The position numbers and the translations under genes were made by a program. DNA of 64,000 nucleotides from Rhizobium tumorigenes (lineage in GTDB: Bacteria > Pseudomonadota > Alphaproteobacteria > Rhizobiales > Rhizobiaceae), in contig NZ_CP117255.1 in assembly GCF_003240565.2 (NCBI RefSeq), forward strand, positions 1 through 64,000. The letters are read 5' to 3'. The notes beneath the pieces were generated by a model. The model searched no databases and was not told the origin of the DNA. It saw only the letters and a program-made list of their open reading frames with translations. Below, in pieces: positions 56,637 through 64,000 of this stretch (within the stretch, counting starts at the first letter, position 1; the number at the start of each line of letters is the position of its first letter).

Positions 56637-56915
56637 ATGGGTAATCTATTGATACGCAATATTTCGGAGACTATGGAACGCGATATTGCCGCTCGCGCTG
56701 AAAGAAATGGCACAAGCGTATCCGACGAGGCCAAGGGTCTATTGGGAAAGGCAATGCTGTCGTCGGTGCAGCCATCCGATAAGCCCGCTCGTTCCGCGTG
56801 GGATGTCCTGCGGCCAATCCTTGTCGATGAGACCGACGAATTTGCTGATATGATGGAAGAGATAGAGGCGGAGCGCAAAAAGGACTTCGGCCTTCCTGCC
56901 GAGAACGAGGAGTGA
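56637..56915 (+). CDS. FitA-like ribbon-helix-helix antitoxin
   Basis: A 92-residue protein with an N-terminal RHH-type DNA-binding segment (NLLIRNISETMERDIAARAE, about 3-22) of the FitA/plasmid-stability class and a C-terminal toxin-neutralising tail. GGGAGG lies six bases before the ATG. The stop overlaps the GTG start of the PIN-domain gene by four bases, typical of toxin-antitoxin operons. The pair presumably represses its own promoter in the 61 bases after def. Confidence 0.86.
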   Translation: MGNLLIRNISETMERDIAARAERNGTSVSDEAKGLLGKAMLSSVQPSDKPARSAWDVLRPILVDETDEFADMMEEIEAERKKDFGLPAENEE

Positions 56916-57331
56916 TCGTTCTAGACACTAATGTCATCTCGGAAATTCGAAAACCGGCGCCAAGCGAGGCAGTCACAATTTGGATGATGCGCCAGCCCGA
57001 TGACGAGCTGCGGCTCTGCGACATCGTGTTGATGGAGCAGGCTTACGGTGCAGAACGCTATCGGTTGAAGAACGGCTCCGACCGCTACAGCCAGAGACTC
57101 AATAACTTGATAGTGGCGTATAATGGCCGGGTTCTTCCGTTCGATCACACCGCCGCTGTTTTAGCAGGTCATCTCCGTGCAAAGCGCGAAGCTGCTGGTA
57201 GACCTGTATCGGTCCAGGACGCCATGATCGCTGCGATCTGCCTCTCGCATGCCGCGATGCTGGCGACGCGCAACACAAAAGATTTCGAGGGGCTTGATCT
57301 CGTTCTGATAAACCCGTTTGAAGGTGGCTAA
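56912..57331 (+). CDS. FitB/VapC-type PIN-domain toxin
   Basis: A 139-residue PIN ribonuclease. The acidic site is intact: D5 and the following DTNVISE motif, E42, D103 and D124, with N121. VapC-family toxins cut tRNAs or rRNA loops, several of them initiator tRNA-fMet; the present target is unknown. Starts with GTG overlapping the antitoxin stop. Its last about 130 bases and the 20 bases after the stop are duplicated about 1 kb downstream in a broken copy. Confidence 0.9.
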   Translation: MIVLDTNVISEIRKPAPSEAVTIWMMRQPDDELRLCDIVLMEQAYGAERYRLKNGSDRYSQRLNNLIVAYNGRVLPFDHTAAVLAGHLRAKREAAGRPVSVQDAMIAAICLSHAAMLATRNTKDFEGLDLVLINPFEGG

Positions 57332-57354
57332 ATCGTAACGACGGACAATCTCAT
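57203..57354 (+). repeat. Direct repeat, left copy (3' end of the toxin gene)
   Basis: This 152-base stretch matches 58208-58359 with no insertions or deletions at a constant offset of 1005 bases. A hand count gives 31 mismatches (about 80 % identity). The match continues 20 bases past the toxin stop codon into non-coding sequence. Confidence 0.85.
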
Positions 57355-57405
57355 TTCGTGAGATGTTCAGAACAGGTTTTGGACGTATCGAGCAGAGACT
57401 TCGTC

Positions 57406-58176
57406 ATGGTGAGCATTTCGTCTCTGAACAACTACCTGATGGATACGACACGCTCGGACTTGGAAAAAGCCCGTATCTGCGCCGCCAACAATGCCGACCT
57501 CTATCAGGCAATGTTCCGTTCCCACGGACTGGCCGACCAGCGAACCACGGCATTCTGGTCCAGCGATGCGGTCGCGCCGCCGTATTATTCCAACATGACA
57601 ACACTTGAGCCTAATCTAACCGAGGAGCAGCTGTCTGAAATCGCTCGGCTGACGGAAAAGCTGGGAAGACGACCCGGCTTGAAAGATGGCTTTTCCAGGC
57701 TCGATCTGGTGAGCAGCGGGTTCAAGATGTTGTTTTCCGCGTCATGGATTTGGGCTGAACCCCACGACATGCCGACGGATACACCTCATGGCTGGGGACG
57801 TATACACGACCGCGCAGCGCTGGCTCGCTGGGAGCAATCCTGGAAAGAGTCCGGTAGCCCGACTGATGCCAATGTCTTCACACCCGCACTGCTTCTGGAT
57901 CCCGACATCCACATCTATGGCCGATTGGCCGGCGATGGCTTTGATGCCGGATGCATCGTGAACCAATCTCGGAAGGCTGTCGGCGTCTCCAACATCTTCA
58001 GCCTGAATGGTACGCCAGATGCATTCCGGGACGCAATTTCACTGGCAGCGACAGCTTTTTCACGCAATGCGCCGCTGGTTGGATATGACAGCGGCGATGC
58101 GCTGGATGAAATGATGAAGCTTGGCTTTAGGGCGGTCGGCGAACTCAGAGTTTGGTTGCCCGACGAGAACTCCTAA
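57406..58176 (+). CDS. Unrecognised protein between the toxin and the toxin remnant
   Basis: A 256-residue soluble protein I cannot assign. The N-terminal half is helical, the middle is Trp-rich (SWIWAEP, HGWGRIHDRAALARWEQSW) and the C terminus (VGYDSGDALDEMMKLGFRAVGELRVWLPD, about 222-250) has the look of the last strand-helix-strand of a GNAT fold. A classical acetyl-CoA loop is not evident. ATG at 57406 was chosen; a GTG at 57358 adds 16 residues. It is bracketed by the 152-base direct repeats, so it came with the duplication event. Confidence 0.65.
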   Translation: MVSISSLNNYLMDTTRSDLEKARICAANNADLYQAMFRSHGLADQRTTAFWSSDAVAPPYYSNMTTLEPNLTEEQLSEIARLTEKLGRRPGLKDGFSRLDLVSSGFKMLFSASWIWAEPHDMPTDTPHGWGRIHDRAALARWEQSWKESGSPTDANVFTPALLLDPDIHIYGRLAGDGFDAGCIVNQSRKAVGVSNIFSLNGTPDAFRDAISLAATAFSRNAPLVGYDSGDALDEMMKLGFRAVGELRVWLPDENS

Positions 58177-58198
58177 GCGGCGTCGATCGGAGGGTAAA

Positions 58199-58336
58199 GT
58201 GCCGGTCCCTCCATCGAGCCAGAACGCGATGATCACGGGATGATGCCTCTCGCACGGTGCGACATCGGCGACGCGCAATACAAAAGACTTCGAGGGGCTT
58301 GATCTCGCGCCGATAAAGCCGTTTGAAGGCGGTTAA
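58199..58336 (+). pseudogene. Broken 3' fragment of a second FitB/VapC-type toxin gene
   Basis: In the frame ending at 58334-58336 the translation reads CLSH then ATRNTKDFEGLDL and PFEGG, matching the end of the intact toxin upstream, but a TGA at 58241-58243 interrupts it and no 5' part exists. It ends 21 bases before the fmt start codon. The remnant is a diverged duplicate of the toxin tail. Confidence 0.85.
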
Positions 58337-58359
58337 ATCGCAACGACGGACGATCGCAT
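58208..58359 (+). repeat. Direct repeat, right copy (toxin remnant up to the fmt start)
   Basis: Counterpart of 57203-57354. It runs up to and just into the fmt ATG, so the untranslated bases immediately before fmt are shared with the region after the intact toxin gene. Confidence 0.85.
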
Positions 58360-59296
58360 GTCTCTCAGCATCATCTTCATGGGAACACCGGCCTTTTCGG
58401 TGCCAACGCTCCGCACCCTGGTCGACGCCGGCCATCGCATCGTCGCGGTCTACACGCAGCCGCCGCGCGCCGGCGGCAGGCGCGGGCTGGAACTGCAGAA
58501 GTCGCCCGTTCACCAAGCCGCCGAACTTCTGGGCCTGCCCGTCTACACGCCGGTCAATTTCAAGGACCCCGAAGAGCGCAAGCGCTTCATCGACCTCAAG
58601 GCAGATGTCGCCGTTGTCGTTGCCTATGGGCTGCTGCTTCCGCAGGCCATCCTCGATGGTACGGCGCTCGGCTGCTACAACGGCCATGCCTCGCTGCTGC
58701 CGCGCTGGCGCGGGGCGGCGCCGATCCAGCGGGCGATCATGGCAGGCGACACCAAGACCGGCATGATGGTGATGAAGATGGACAAGGGCCTCGATACCGG
58801 CCCGGTGGCGCTCACCCGCGAGGTCGAGATTTCAGAGACGATGACCGCGGGCGAACTGCACGACAGGCTGAGCCAGGTCGGAGCCAAGGCGATGGGCGAG
58901 GCCATGGTCCGGCTGGAAATGAACGATCTGCCGCTGGCGCCGCAGCCAGCCGAGGGCGCGATCTATGCCGCCAAGATCGACAAGGCCGAGACACGGATCG
59001 ACTTCGGCAAATCCGCGGCCGATGTGCACAACCACATTCGCGCCCTGTCGCCGACGCCCGGCGCCTGGTTCGAGATGGAGATCTCGGGCAAGCCGGAGCG
59101 CATCAAGGTGCTGACATCCGAGATGGTGGCAGGCGGCGAGGGCGTTGCCGGCACGGTGATGTCCGACGATCTCACCATCGCCTGCGAGACCGGCGCGGTG
59201 CGGCTGACGCGGTTGCAGAAGGCTGGCGGCAAGCCGCTGGCCGCCGTCGATTTCCTGCGCGGCACGCCGCTCCCTCATGGCACGAGGCTTGCCTGA
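58358..59296 (+). CDS. fmt: Methionyl-tRNA formyltransferase
   Basis: A 312-residue enzyme formylating Met-tRNA-fMet with 10-formyl-tetrahydrofolate. Seen: N-terminal Rossmann domain [14 protein letters not shown], catalytic-site [17 protein letters not shown] and [10 protein letters not shown], and an OB-like C-terminal domain. The ribosome site ACGGACGATCGC upstream is weak and lies in the repeat. truA starts on the last base of its stop codon. The product of fmt is the substrate class on which Def later acts. Confidence 0.96.
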   Translation: MSLSIIFMGTPAFSVPTLRTLVDAGHRIVAVYTQPPRAGGRRGLELQKSPVHQAAELLGLPVYTPVNFKDPEERKRFIDLKADVAVVVAYGLLLPQAILDGTALGCYNGHASLLPRWRGAAPIQRAIMAGDTKTGMMVMKMDKGLDTGPVALTREVEISETMTAGELHDRLSQVGAKAMGEAMVRLEMNDLPLAPQPAEGAIYAAKIDKAETRIDFGKSAADVHNHIRALSPTPGAWFEMEISGKPERIKVLTSEMVAGGEGVAGTVMSDDLTIACETGAVRLTRLQKAGGKPLAAVDFLRGTPLPHGTRLA

Positions 59297-60099
59297 TGCC
59301 GCGATACCGCATGACTGTCGAATATGACGGCACGCCCTATGTCGGCTGGCAGAAGCAGGACAACGGCCATTCCGTGCAGTCGGCCATCGAGAACGCGATC
59401 CTGGCGCTGACAGGCGAGGCTGTTCTGGTGCGCGGCGCAGGCCGCACCGATTCCGGCGTGCATGCGATGGGGCAGGTGGTCCACGCCGACCTGTCGAAGA
59501 CATGGCCGCCGCATACTCTGCGCAATGCCCTGAACGCCTATCTCGGCAAGGCCCGCGAGCGTGTCTCGATCATCGATGCCGCCGAGGTCGATGAACGCTT
59601 CGACGCGCGCTTTTCCGCCCATCGCCGCCATTATCTCTATCGCATCATTAGCCGCAAGGCGCCGCTGGCGCTGGAGGCGAAGCGCGCCTGGTGGGTATCT
59701 AAGGATCTCGACCATGTTCCGATGCATGCGGCAGCCCAGACGCTGATCGGCTATCACGACTTCACCACCTTCCGCTCGATCCATTGCCAGGCCAACAGCC
59801 CGCTGCGCACGCTTGACCGGCTGGATGTCACCCGCAACGGCGATCTGATCGAAATCCGCGCCACGGCGCAGAGCTTTCTGCACAATCAGATCCGCTCCTT
59901 TGCGGGGACGTTGAAGATGGTTGGCGAGGGAAAATGGTCGGTCGAGGATGTCCGCGCTGCACTCGAGGCGCGCGACCGCAAGGCCTGTGGCCCGGTGGCG
60001 CCGCCTGAGGGGCTATATTTCGTGCAGGTGGACTATCCCGCAGATCCCGATGCCCGCCGCATTCGTCAGAGCGAGCAGCCGCGCCCGGCACGGGAATAG
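59296..60099 (+). CDS. truA: TruA, tRNA pseudouridine(38-40) synthase
   Basis: A 267-residue pseudouridine synthase. The catalytic Asp is D52 in [12 protein letters not shown]; the dimer fold strands [16 protein letters not shown] at the N terminus and [15 protein letters not shown] towards the C terminus fit the family. Its ATG shares one base with the fmt stop (TGATG), implying coupled translation. fmt-truA order is standard in alphaproteobacteria. Confidence 0.96.
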   Translation: MPRYRMTVEYDGTPYVGWQKQDNGHSVQSAIENAILALTGEAVLVRGAGRTDSGVHAMGQVVHADLSKTWPPHTLRNALNAYLGKARERVSIIDAAEVDERFDARFSAHRRHYLYRIISRKAPLALEAKRAWWVSKDLDHVPMHAAAQTLIGYHDFTTFRSIHCQANSPLRTLDRLDVTRNGDLIEIRATAQSFLHNQIRSFAGTLKMVGEGKWSVEDVRAALEARDRKACGPVAPPEGLYFVQVDYPADPDARRIRQSEQPRPARE

Positions 60100-60102
60100 G
60101 CG

Positions 60103-60705
60103 TCAGGAACCGGGCGGATAGATGCCGAGGAAATGCTGCAGGAAATCTGTCAGCAGCATCGGTGGAACCATCATCATCAGCGTCATCGCCGCGACGAACA
60201 GCGGATGCGGACCGCAGATCATCCGAAGGATACGGGCAAGCGCGAAGATCAGCGCCATCATCAGCACCAGCCAGAGGATGGCAGTGAGGCCGGCCGATCC
60301 TGGCACGAAGGCGATGAGCGCGATCAGCAGCGCGTTCAGGTAGGCGAGCGGCAGGCCCAGCCAGTTCATGGCAACGACGACAGGCTGGAATTTTTCGCCA
60401 CTCCTGAAAAGCAGCAGCAGCAAGCCCGCCATGACCGGCGGTACCAGCCAGTTTGCGGCCTCCACTAACCCGAGGCGAAAGAAGAAGGCAGGCCCGGTGG
60501 CGCTGCCCGGCGGCATGGCCGACAGATAGGTCTGCTGCCACCAAAGCCAGGAAATTCCGATCGGCGGCAGGCACCAGAGGACGGCCCAGAAAGACCGTGT
60601 CAGGCCCCGATCCGAGATGTCGAGGTAGTTGAAACCGCGCGCGTCGTTGCGCACCAGCAGCCAGAGCCCGGCCAGATAGTACTGGACTTCCCTATACGTC
60701 GGCAT
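60103..60705 (-). CDS. Five-helix inner-membrane protein of unknown function
   Basis: A 200-residue protein with five hydrophobic helices, starting with about 25 cytoplasmic residues ([20 protein letters not shown]). It may be a Yip1-like transmembrane protein; no catalytic motif was seen. Its start overlaps the dapE stop by 14 bases, so translation is probably coupled. Found next to dapE in rhizobia. Conserved but uncharacterised. Confidence 0.75.
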   Translation of the reverse strand: MPTYREVQYYLAGLWLLVRNDARGFNYLDISDRGLTRSFWAVLWCLPPIGISWLWWQQTYLSAMPPGSATGPAFFFRLGLVEAANWLVPPVMAGLLLLLFRSGEKFQPVVVAMNWLGLPLAYLNALLIALIAFVPGSAGLTAILWLVLMMALIFALARILRMICGPHPLFVAAMTLMMMVPPMLLTDFLQHFLGIYPPGS

Positions 60706-61885
60706 TCTGGAACCAGCGTTCGAGGAATGTCTCGTAGATTGCCGTCAGCGTTTCGAGATCGGCTACCGCAACGCGCTCGTCGACCATGTGCATGGTTTGG
60801 CCGACGAGGCCGAATTCTACGACCGGACAATAGTCCTTGATGAAACGCGCATCCGACGTGCCGCCGGTCGTGGACAGTCTGGGCGCCTGCCCGGTCACCG
60901 TCTCCACAGCTGACGAAAGCGAGGCGATCAACTCGTTGTTGCGGGTGAGGAACACATGGCTCGGCCGCTCTGCCCAGGTGATCTCGTAGGATGCCGGCGG
61001 ACGACCCGGGCGCAGCGTCTGGTCGGCTGACGCGCGGTCGAGCCGTGCGACGATCTCGGCCTTCAGCGTGTCTGCCGTCCATGTGTCGTTGAAGCGAATA
61101 TTGAAGCTCGCCGTCGCCTTCGCCGGAATGACGTTGGTTGCCCCGTTGCCGACGTCGAGCGTCGTCACTTCGAGGTTGGATGGCTGGAAATTGTCAGTGC
61201 CCGCGTCGAATTGCGGATGCATCAGCGCCTGCGTCAGGGCGAGAATGCTGCGTACCGGATTGTCGGCAAGGTCAGGATAGGCCGCGTGGCCCTGGACGCC
61301 GTTGACTGTGATCCTGCCCGACAGCGAACCGCGCCGGCCGATCTTGATCATGTCGCCGAGCCTGTCGGGATTGGTCGGTTCGCCCACCAGGCAGGCGTCC
61401 CATGTCTCGCCCCTGTCGGCAGCCCATTTGAGCAGCTTGGTGGTACCGTTGATCGCCGGCCCTTCCTCGTCGCCGGTAATCAGAAACGAGATCGAGCCCT
61501 TTGGCGCGCCGTGCCGGGCGATATAGCGGGCAACCGCAGCAGCAAAGCAGGCGATACCCCCTTTCATATCGACGGCGCCGCGCCCGAACATCTGGCCATC
61601 GGCGATTTCGGCGGCGAAGGGCGGATGGCTCCAGCTTGCTTCGTCGCCAACAGGCACGACGTCGGTATGGCCGGCAAACATCAAATGCGGCCCTTCATGG
61701 CCGAGCCGGGCATAGAGATTGTCGATGTCGGGCGCGCCCGGTTCGCTGGCGGTCATCCGCTCGACGACGAAGCCGAGCGGCAGCAGCATGTCGGTCAGTG
61801 CCGAAAGGGCACCGGCGTCGGCGGGTGTTACCGACGGGCAGCGGATCAGGGTCTGGAGATTGGCGACGGGATCGGTGGTGTTCAT
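60692..61885 (-). CDS. dapE: DapE, succinyl-diaminopimelate desuccinylase
   Basis: A 397-residue M20-family zinc amidase making LL-diaminopimelate for lysine and peptidoglycan. Metal ligands are visible: H73 in [10 protein letters not shown]106 in [11 protein letters not shown]140/E141 in TGDEEGP and a C-terminal His (TMHMVDERV). The lid/dimerisation domain lies between about 180 and 290. ATG at 61885 is preferred over a longer frame. It follows dapD by 132 bases and overlaps the membrane-protein gene. Confidence 0.95.
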   Translation of the reverse strand: MNTTDPVANLQTLIRCPSVTPADAGALSALTDMLLPLGFVVERMTASEPGAPDIDNLYARLGHEGPHLMFAGHTDVVPVGDEASWSHPPFAAEIADGQMFGRGAVDMKGGIACFAAAVARYIARHGAPKGSISFLITGDEEGPAINGTTKLLKWAADRGETWDACLVGEPTNPDRLGDMIKIGRRGSLSGRITVNGVQGHAAYPDLADNPVRSILALTQALMHPQFDAGTDNFQPSNLEVTTLDVGNGATNVIPAKATASFNIRFNDTWTADTLKAEIVARLDRASADQTLRPGRPPASYEITWAERPSHVFLTRNNELIASLSSAVETVTGQAPRLSTTGGTSDARFIKDYCPVVEFGLVGQTMHMVDERVAVADLETLTAIYETFLERWFQNADV

Positions 61886-61981
61886 GACAACGATGTATCC
61901 GGCGGGAAATGGCAAAGCGATGGCAAAGGGCGGGGCAGCGAGAAATAGTCAGGCTCAAAATGGAGCTTTTGCTGTCCAGGA

Positions 61982-62001
61982 CGCTCCCGTTGCCGGGAGC
62001 G
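61982..62001 (-). other. Hairpin between dapD and dapE
   Basis: CGCTCCCG (61982-61989) pairs with CGGGAGCG (61994-62001) around a TTGC loop, 17 bases after the dapD stop. No U-tract follows on the transcribed strand, so complete termination is doubtful. Confidence 0.45.
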
Positions 62002-62017
62002 CCTATTCAATTGACGA

Positions 62018-62875
62018 TCAATCGCGCAAAAGTTCGTTGATACCGGTCTTCGAGCGCGTCTGCGCATCGACGCGCTTGACGATGACGGCGCAGTAGAGGC
62101 CGGGACCGGGCTGGCCGTTTGCCATCGGCTTGGCTGCCGGCAGCGATCCGGCCACGACGACGGAGTAGGGGGGCACTTCGCCATAGGTGATATCGCCGGT
62201 GGCGCGATCGACAATCTTCGTCGACTTGCCGATGAATACGCCCATGCCGAGCACGGATCCCTCGCGGACGATGCAGCCCTCGACCACTTCAGAGCGGGCG
62301 CCGATGAAGCAGTTGTCCTCGATGATCGTCGGACCGGCCTGCATGGGCTCCAGCACGCCGCCAATGCCGACGCCGCCGGAAAGATGGACATGTTTGCCGA
62401 TCTGGGCGCAGGAGCCGACCGTCGCCCAGGCGTCAACCATGGTGCCTTCGCCGACATAGGCGCCGAGATTGACAAAGGACGGCATCAGGATGGCATTTGG
62501 GGCGATATAGGCCGAACGCCGTACGACGCAGTTCGGTACGGCGCGGATGCCTGCTTCGCGGAAGCGGTTTTCTCCCCAGCCTTCGAACTTCGAGGGGACC
62601 TTGTCCCACCAGGTCGCACCGCCGGCACCGCCCTCTATGAGCGTCATGTCGTTGAGGCGGAAGGATAGCAGCACCGCCTTCTTCAGCCACTGGTTGACTG
62701 TCCAGACGCCATCGGCACCGCGTTCCGCAACACGCACCTTGCCACCGTCGAGCAGGGTCAGCGCCGTGTCGACCGCATCGCGGATTTCGCCTGACGTCGA
62801 GAGGTTGACGCTGTCGCGCGCGTCGAACGCCGCTTCGATGGTCTTTTCAAGCGAGGCAAGATCGGTGGCGCTCAT
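62018..62875 (-). CDS. dapD: DapD, tetrahydrodipicolinate N-succinyltransferase
   Basis: A 285-residue trimeric acyltransferase using succinyl-CoA. The N-terminal helical domain is followed by a left-handed beta helix of hexapeptide repeats (about 105-250), e.g. [20 protein letters not shown] and the G-rich [17 protein letters not shown] at 62875 is preferred; 43 upstream residues are unconserved. DapD and DapE sit together, a shared diaminopimelate branch. It diverges from a LOG-family gene with a 220-base gap. Confidence 0.96.
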   Translation of the reverse strand: MSATDLASLEKTIEAAFDARDSVNLSTSGEIRDAVDTALTLLDGGKVRVAERGADGVWTVNQWLKKAVLLSFRLNDMTLIEGGAGGATWWDKVPSKFEGWGENRFREAGIRAVPNCVVRRSAYIAPNAILMPSFVNLGAYVGEGTMVDAWATVGSCAQIGKHVHLSGGVGIGGVLEPMQAGPTIIEDNCFIGARSEVVEGCIVREGSVLGMGVFIGKSTKIVDRATGDITYGEVPPYSVVVAGSLPAAKPMANGQPGPGLYCAVIVKRVDAQTRSKTGINELLRD

Positions 62876-63095
62876 GACAATTCCTTGAACATCTGTGGAT
62901 TTCGTCCCGGCCGGTGGATCATTCGCAGATGTGATCGCTCGGCCGGTGATCTGCTCTACAACAGCCGTCCCGGAAATGGAATGATCTTTCCTGCCGCATT
63001 GCATCTGGATCGGGCGCCCGATCGCGGCCTATCTGGAGATGCGGAGGCTGCGCCGATTCGGGCTGTGGTCCCATCGGCTTATGGAAGGCAAGACA

Positions 63096-63956
63096 ATGGC
63101 TAAAGGCAGGAACGGCAAGCTGCGGCGCAAGGACGGCGTCTGGGATCCGCTGAAGACCAGCGGCGCCGACAAGACCCGCGCCGAAGCCATTCCGAAGACC
63201 CCGCAGTCGCTGTCGCCATCCTACAGGCTTGCCTATGCCGACGAGGATTTCCTCTGCCGCGAGGAATTACGGCCGGTCCGGCTGCAACTGGAGCTGATGA
63301 AGACAGAAATGGAGCTCACCGAGCGCGGCATCAAGTCGACTGTGGTGATGTTCGGAGGCGCCCGCATCCCGGCGCCCGGCCAGAGCGCCTGGGCCGCGCG
63401 CAACGATGTCCAGCGCGCCAATTTAGAGGCTGCGTCTGTCTACTACGAGGAGGCCCGCAAGTTCGCCAGGCTATGCGCCCGGTATTCGGCAGTCTCAGGT
63501 TTTCACGAATATGTCGTCGTCACCGGCGGCGGCCCGGGTGTCATGGAAGCGGGAAACCGCGGCGCGTCGGAGGAGGGCGCGCCATCGATCGGCCTCAACA
63601 TCGTCCTGCCGCACGAACAGGCACCGAACCCCTATGTCACCCCGGAGCTCAGCTTCAATTTTCACTACTTTGCGATCCGGAAGATGCATTTCATGCTGCG
63701 TGCCAAGGCCATCGCCGTCTTTCCCGGCGGTTTCGGCACGCTCGACGAATTTTTCGAATGCCTGACCCTGATCCAGACCGGCCGCATGGCCCGCCTGCCG
63801 CTGATCCTGTTCGGTGAAGCCTTCTGGCGCAAGATCATCAATTTCGACGCACTTGCCGAGTTTGGCACGATTGCCCCCGACGACGTCAACCTGATCAGCT
63901 TCGTCGATACAGCCGAAGCCGCATGGAAGATTGTCAGCGATTTTTATGAGCATTGA
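63096..63956 (+). CDS. LOG-family protein (TIGR00730-type lysine decarboxylase-like)
   Basis: A 286-residue member of the LOG (cytokinin riboside 5'-monophosphate phosphoribohydrolase-like) family. Core motifs: VVTGGGPGVMEAGNRGA and PGGFGTLDEFFE, the nucleotide-binding and catalytic signature. The about 90 residues before VVMFGGAR are an extra N-terminal region. ATG at 63096 follows GGAAGGCAAGACA. It may hydrolyse nucleotide monophosphates; claims of cytokinin activation are only by family. Older annotations call it lysine decarboxylase, which is misleading. Confidence 0.86.
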   Translation: MAKGRNGKLRRKDGVWDPLKTSGADKTRAEAIPKTPQSLSPSYRLAYADEDFLCREELRPVRLQLELMKTEMELTERGIKSTVVMFGGARIPAPGQSAWAARNDVQRANLEAASVYYEEARKFARLCARYSAVSGFHEYVVVTGGGPGVMEAGNRGASEEGAPSIGLNIVLPHEQAPNPYVTPELSFNFHYFAIRKMHFMLRAKAIAVFPGGFGTLDEFFECLTLIQTGRMARLPLILFGEAFWRKIINFDALAEFGTIAPDDVNLISFVDTAEAAWKIVSDFYEH

Positions 63957-63978
63957 GGAAGGTAAGGGAGACATCGCA

Positions 63979-64000
63979 ATGAATTCAATTTGTCCGCCGA
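63979..64000 (+). CDS. Start of a further gene (cut by window end)
   Basis: ATG at 63979 follows AAGGGAG by eight bases and begins MNSICPP. Only seven codons are visible, so no identity can be given. It probably belongs with the LOG gene, 22 bases after its stop. Confidence 0.4.

Noticed and set aside
1..64000. tRNA, rRNA, CRISPR, transposase or prophage genes
   Set aside because: No cloverleaf-like sequence, spaced repeat array, transposase motif or phage structural gene was seen in any gap or frame.

Overview
The window is a compact, GC-rich piece of a chromosome from an alphaproteobacterium, almost certainly a member of the Rhizobiaceae (Rhizobium/Sinorhizobium/Agrobacterium group). Support comes from the family signatures of DnaA, HrcA, RpoN and GlnD, from a Fur-family protein without the CxxC zinc pairs (the Mur/Irr-era rhizobial Fur type), from the gene string lnt - praR/phrR-like - metK - trmB, and from carrying both ornithine-lipid acyltransferases (olsB and olsA). 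It starts exactly on the reading frame of dnaA, as many finished chromosomes are numbered, and ends 22 bases into a further gene. All functional calls come from reading translated motifs; no database search was possible.

Layout. 1-12,976: dnaA; a minus-strand group (isochorismatase-like hydrolase, hemW, rdgB, a VOC protein, rph); divergent hrcA and grpE; then a minus-strand block lptC-lptA-lptB-rpoN-hpf-ptsN linking lipopolysaccharide export, sigma-54, ribosome hibernation and the nitrogen PTS. 13,210-30,706: sppA-like protease, ihfB, a LapA-like membrane protein, a GNAT and a CoxG-like protein, an overlapping cassette of two rRNA/RNA methyltransferases and lspA, a hybrid histidine kinase, olsB, an alpha/beta hydrolase, mutS, a small unknown gene, glnD and murJ (overlapping). 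30,696-35,225: what looks like an accessory insert between murJ and trpS, with a TetR regulator, a divergent cytochrome P450 sharing two operator-like palindromes, a 400-base non-coding/degenerate stretch, an aldo/keto reductase, a GNAT and a VOC protein. 35,325-48,856: a dense plus-strand housekeeping run: trpS, usp, nfu, tsaB, rimI, fur/mur, olsA, miaB, phoH, ybeY, corC-like, lnt, praR-like, metK, trmB. 48,959-55,972: more variable genes (VOC and HxlR divergent pair, DUF1150 and hsp20, nucleoside hydrolase, ribokinase, rmuC, a soluble globin-type chemoreceptor). 56,060-64,000: def, a FitA/FitB (VapC-type) toxin-antitoxin pair, an unrecognised gene, a broken second copy of the toxin tail, fmt, truA, a membrane protein, dapE, dapD, a LOG-family protein and the start of another gene.

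How parts work together. Protein quality control and heat shock recur: hrcA, grpE, hsp20 with DUF1150, and sppA; grpE and hsp20 share a CTTG-N19-C(C/G)ATAT promoter-like pattern typical of RpoH (sigma-32). Envelope biogenesis recurs too: lptABC, lspA, lnt, murJ, olsA/olsB, dapD/dapE. Nitrogen control is represented by rpoN, ptsN and glnD. The most unusual region is 56,580-58,357, where a toxin-antitoxin module and an unknown gene sit between def and fmt, the two enzymes that remove and add the N-formyl group of initiator methionine, flanked by a 152-base direct repeat carrying a toxin remnant. No CRISPR array, tRNA, rRNA, transposase or phage gene was found.
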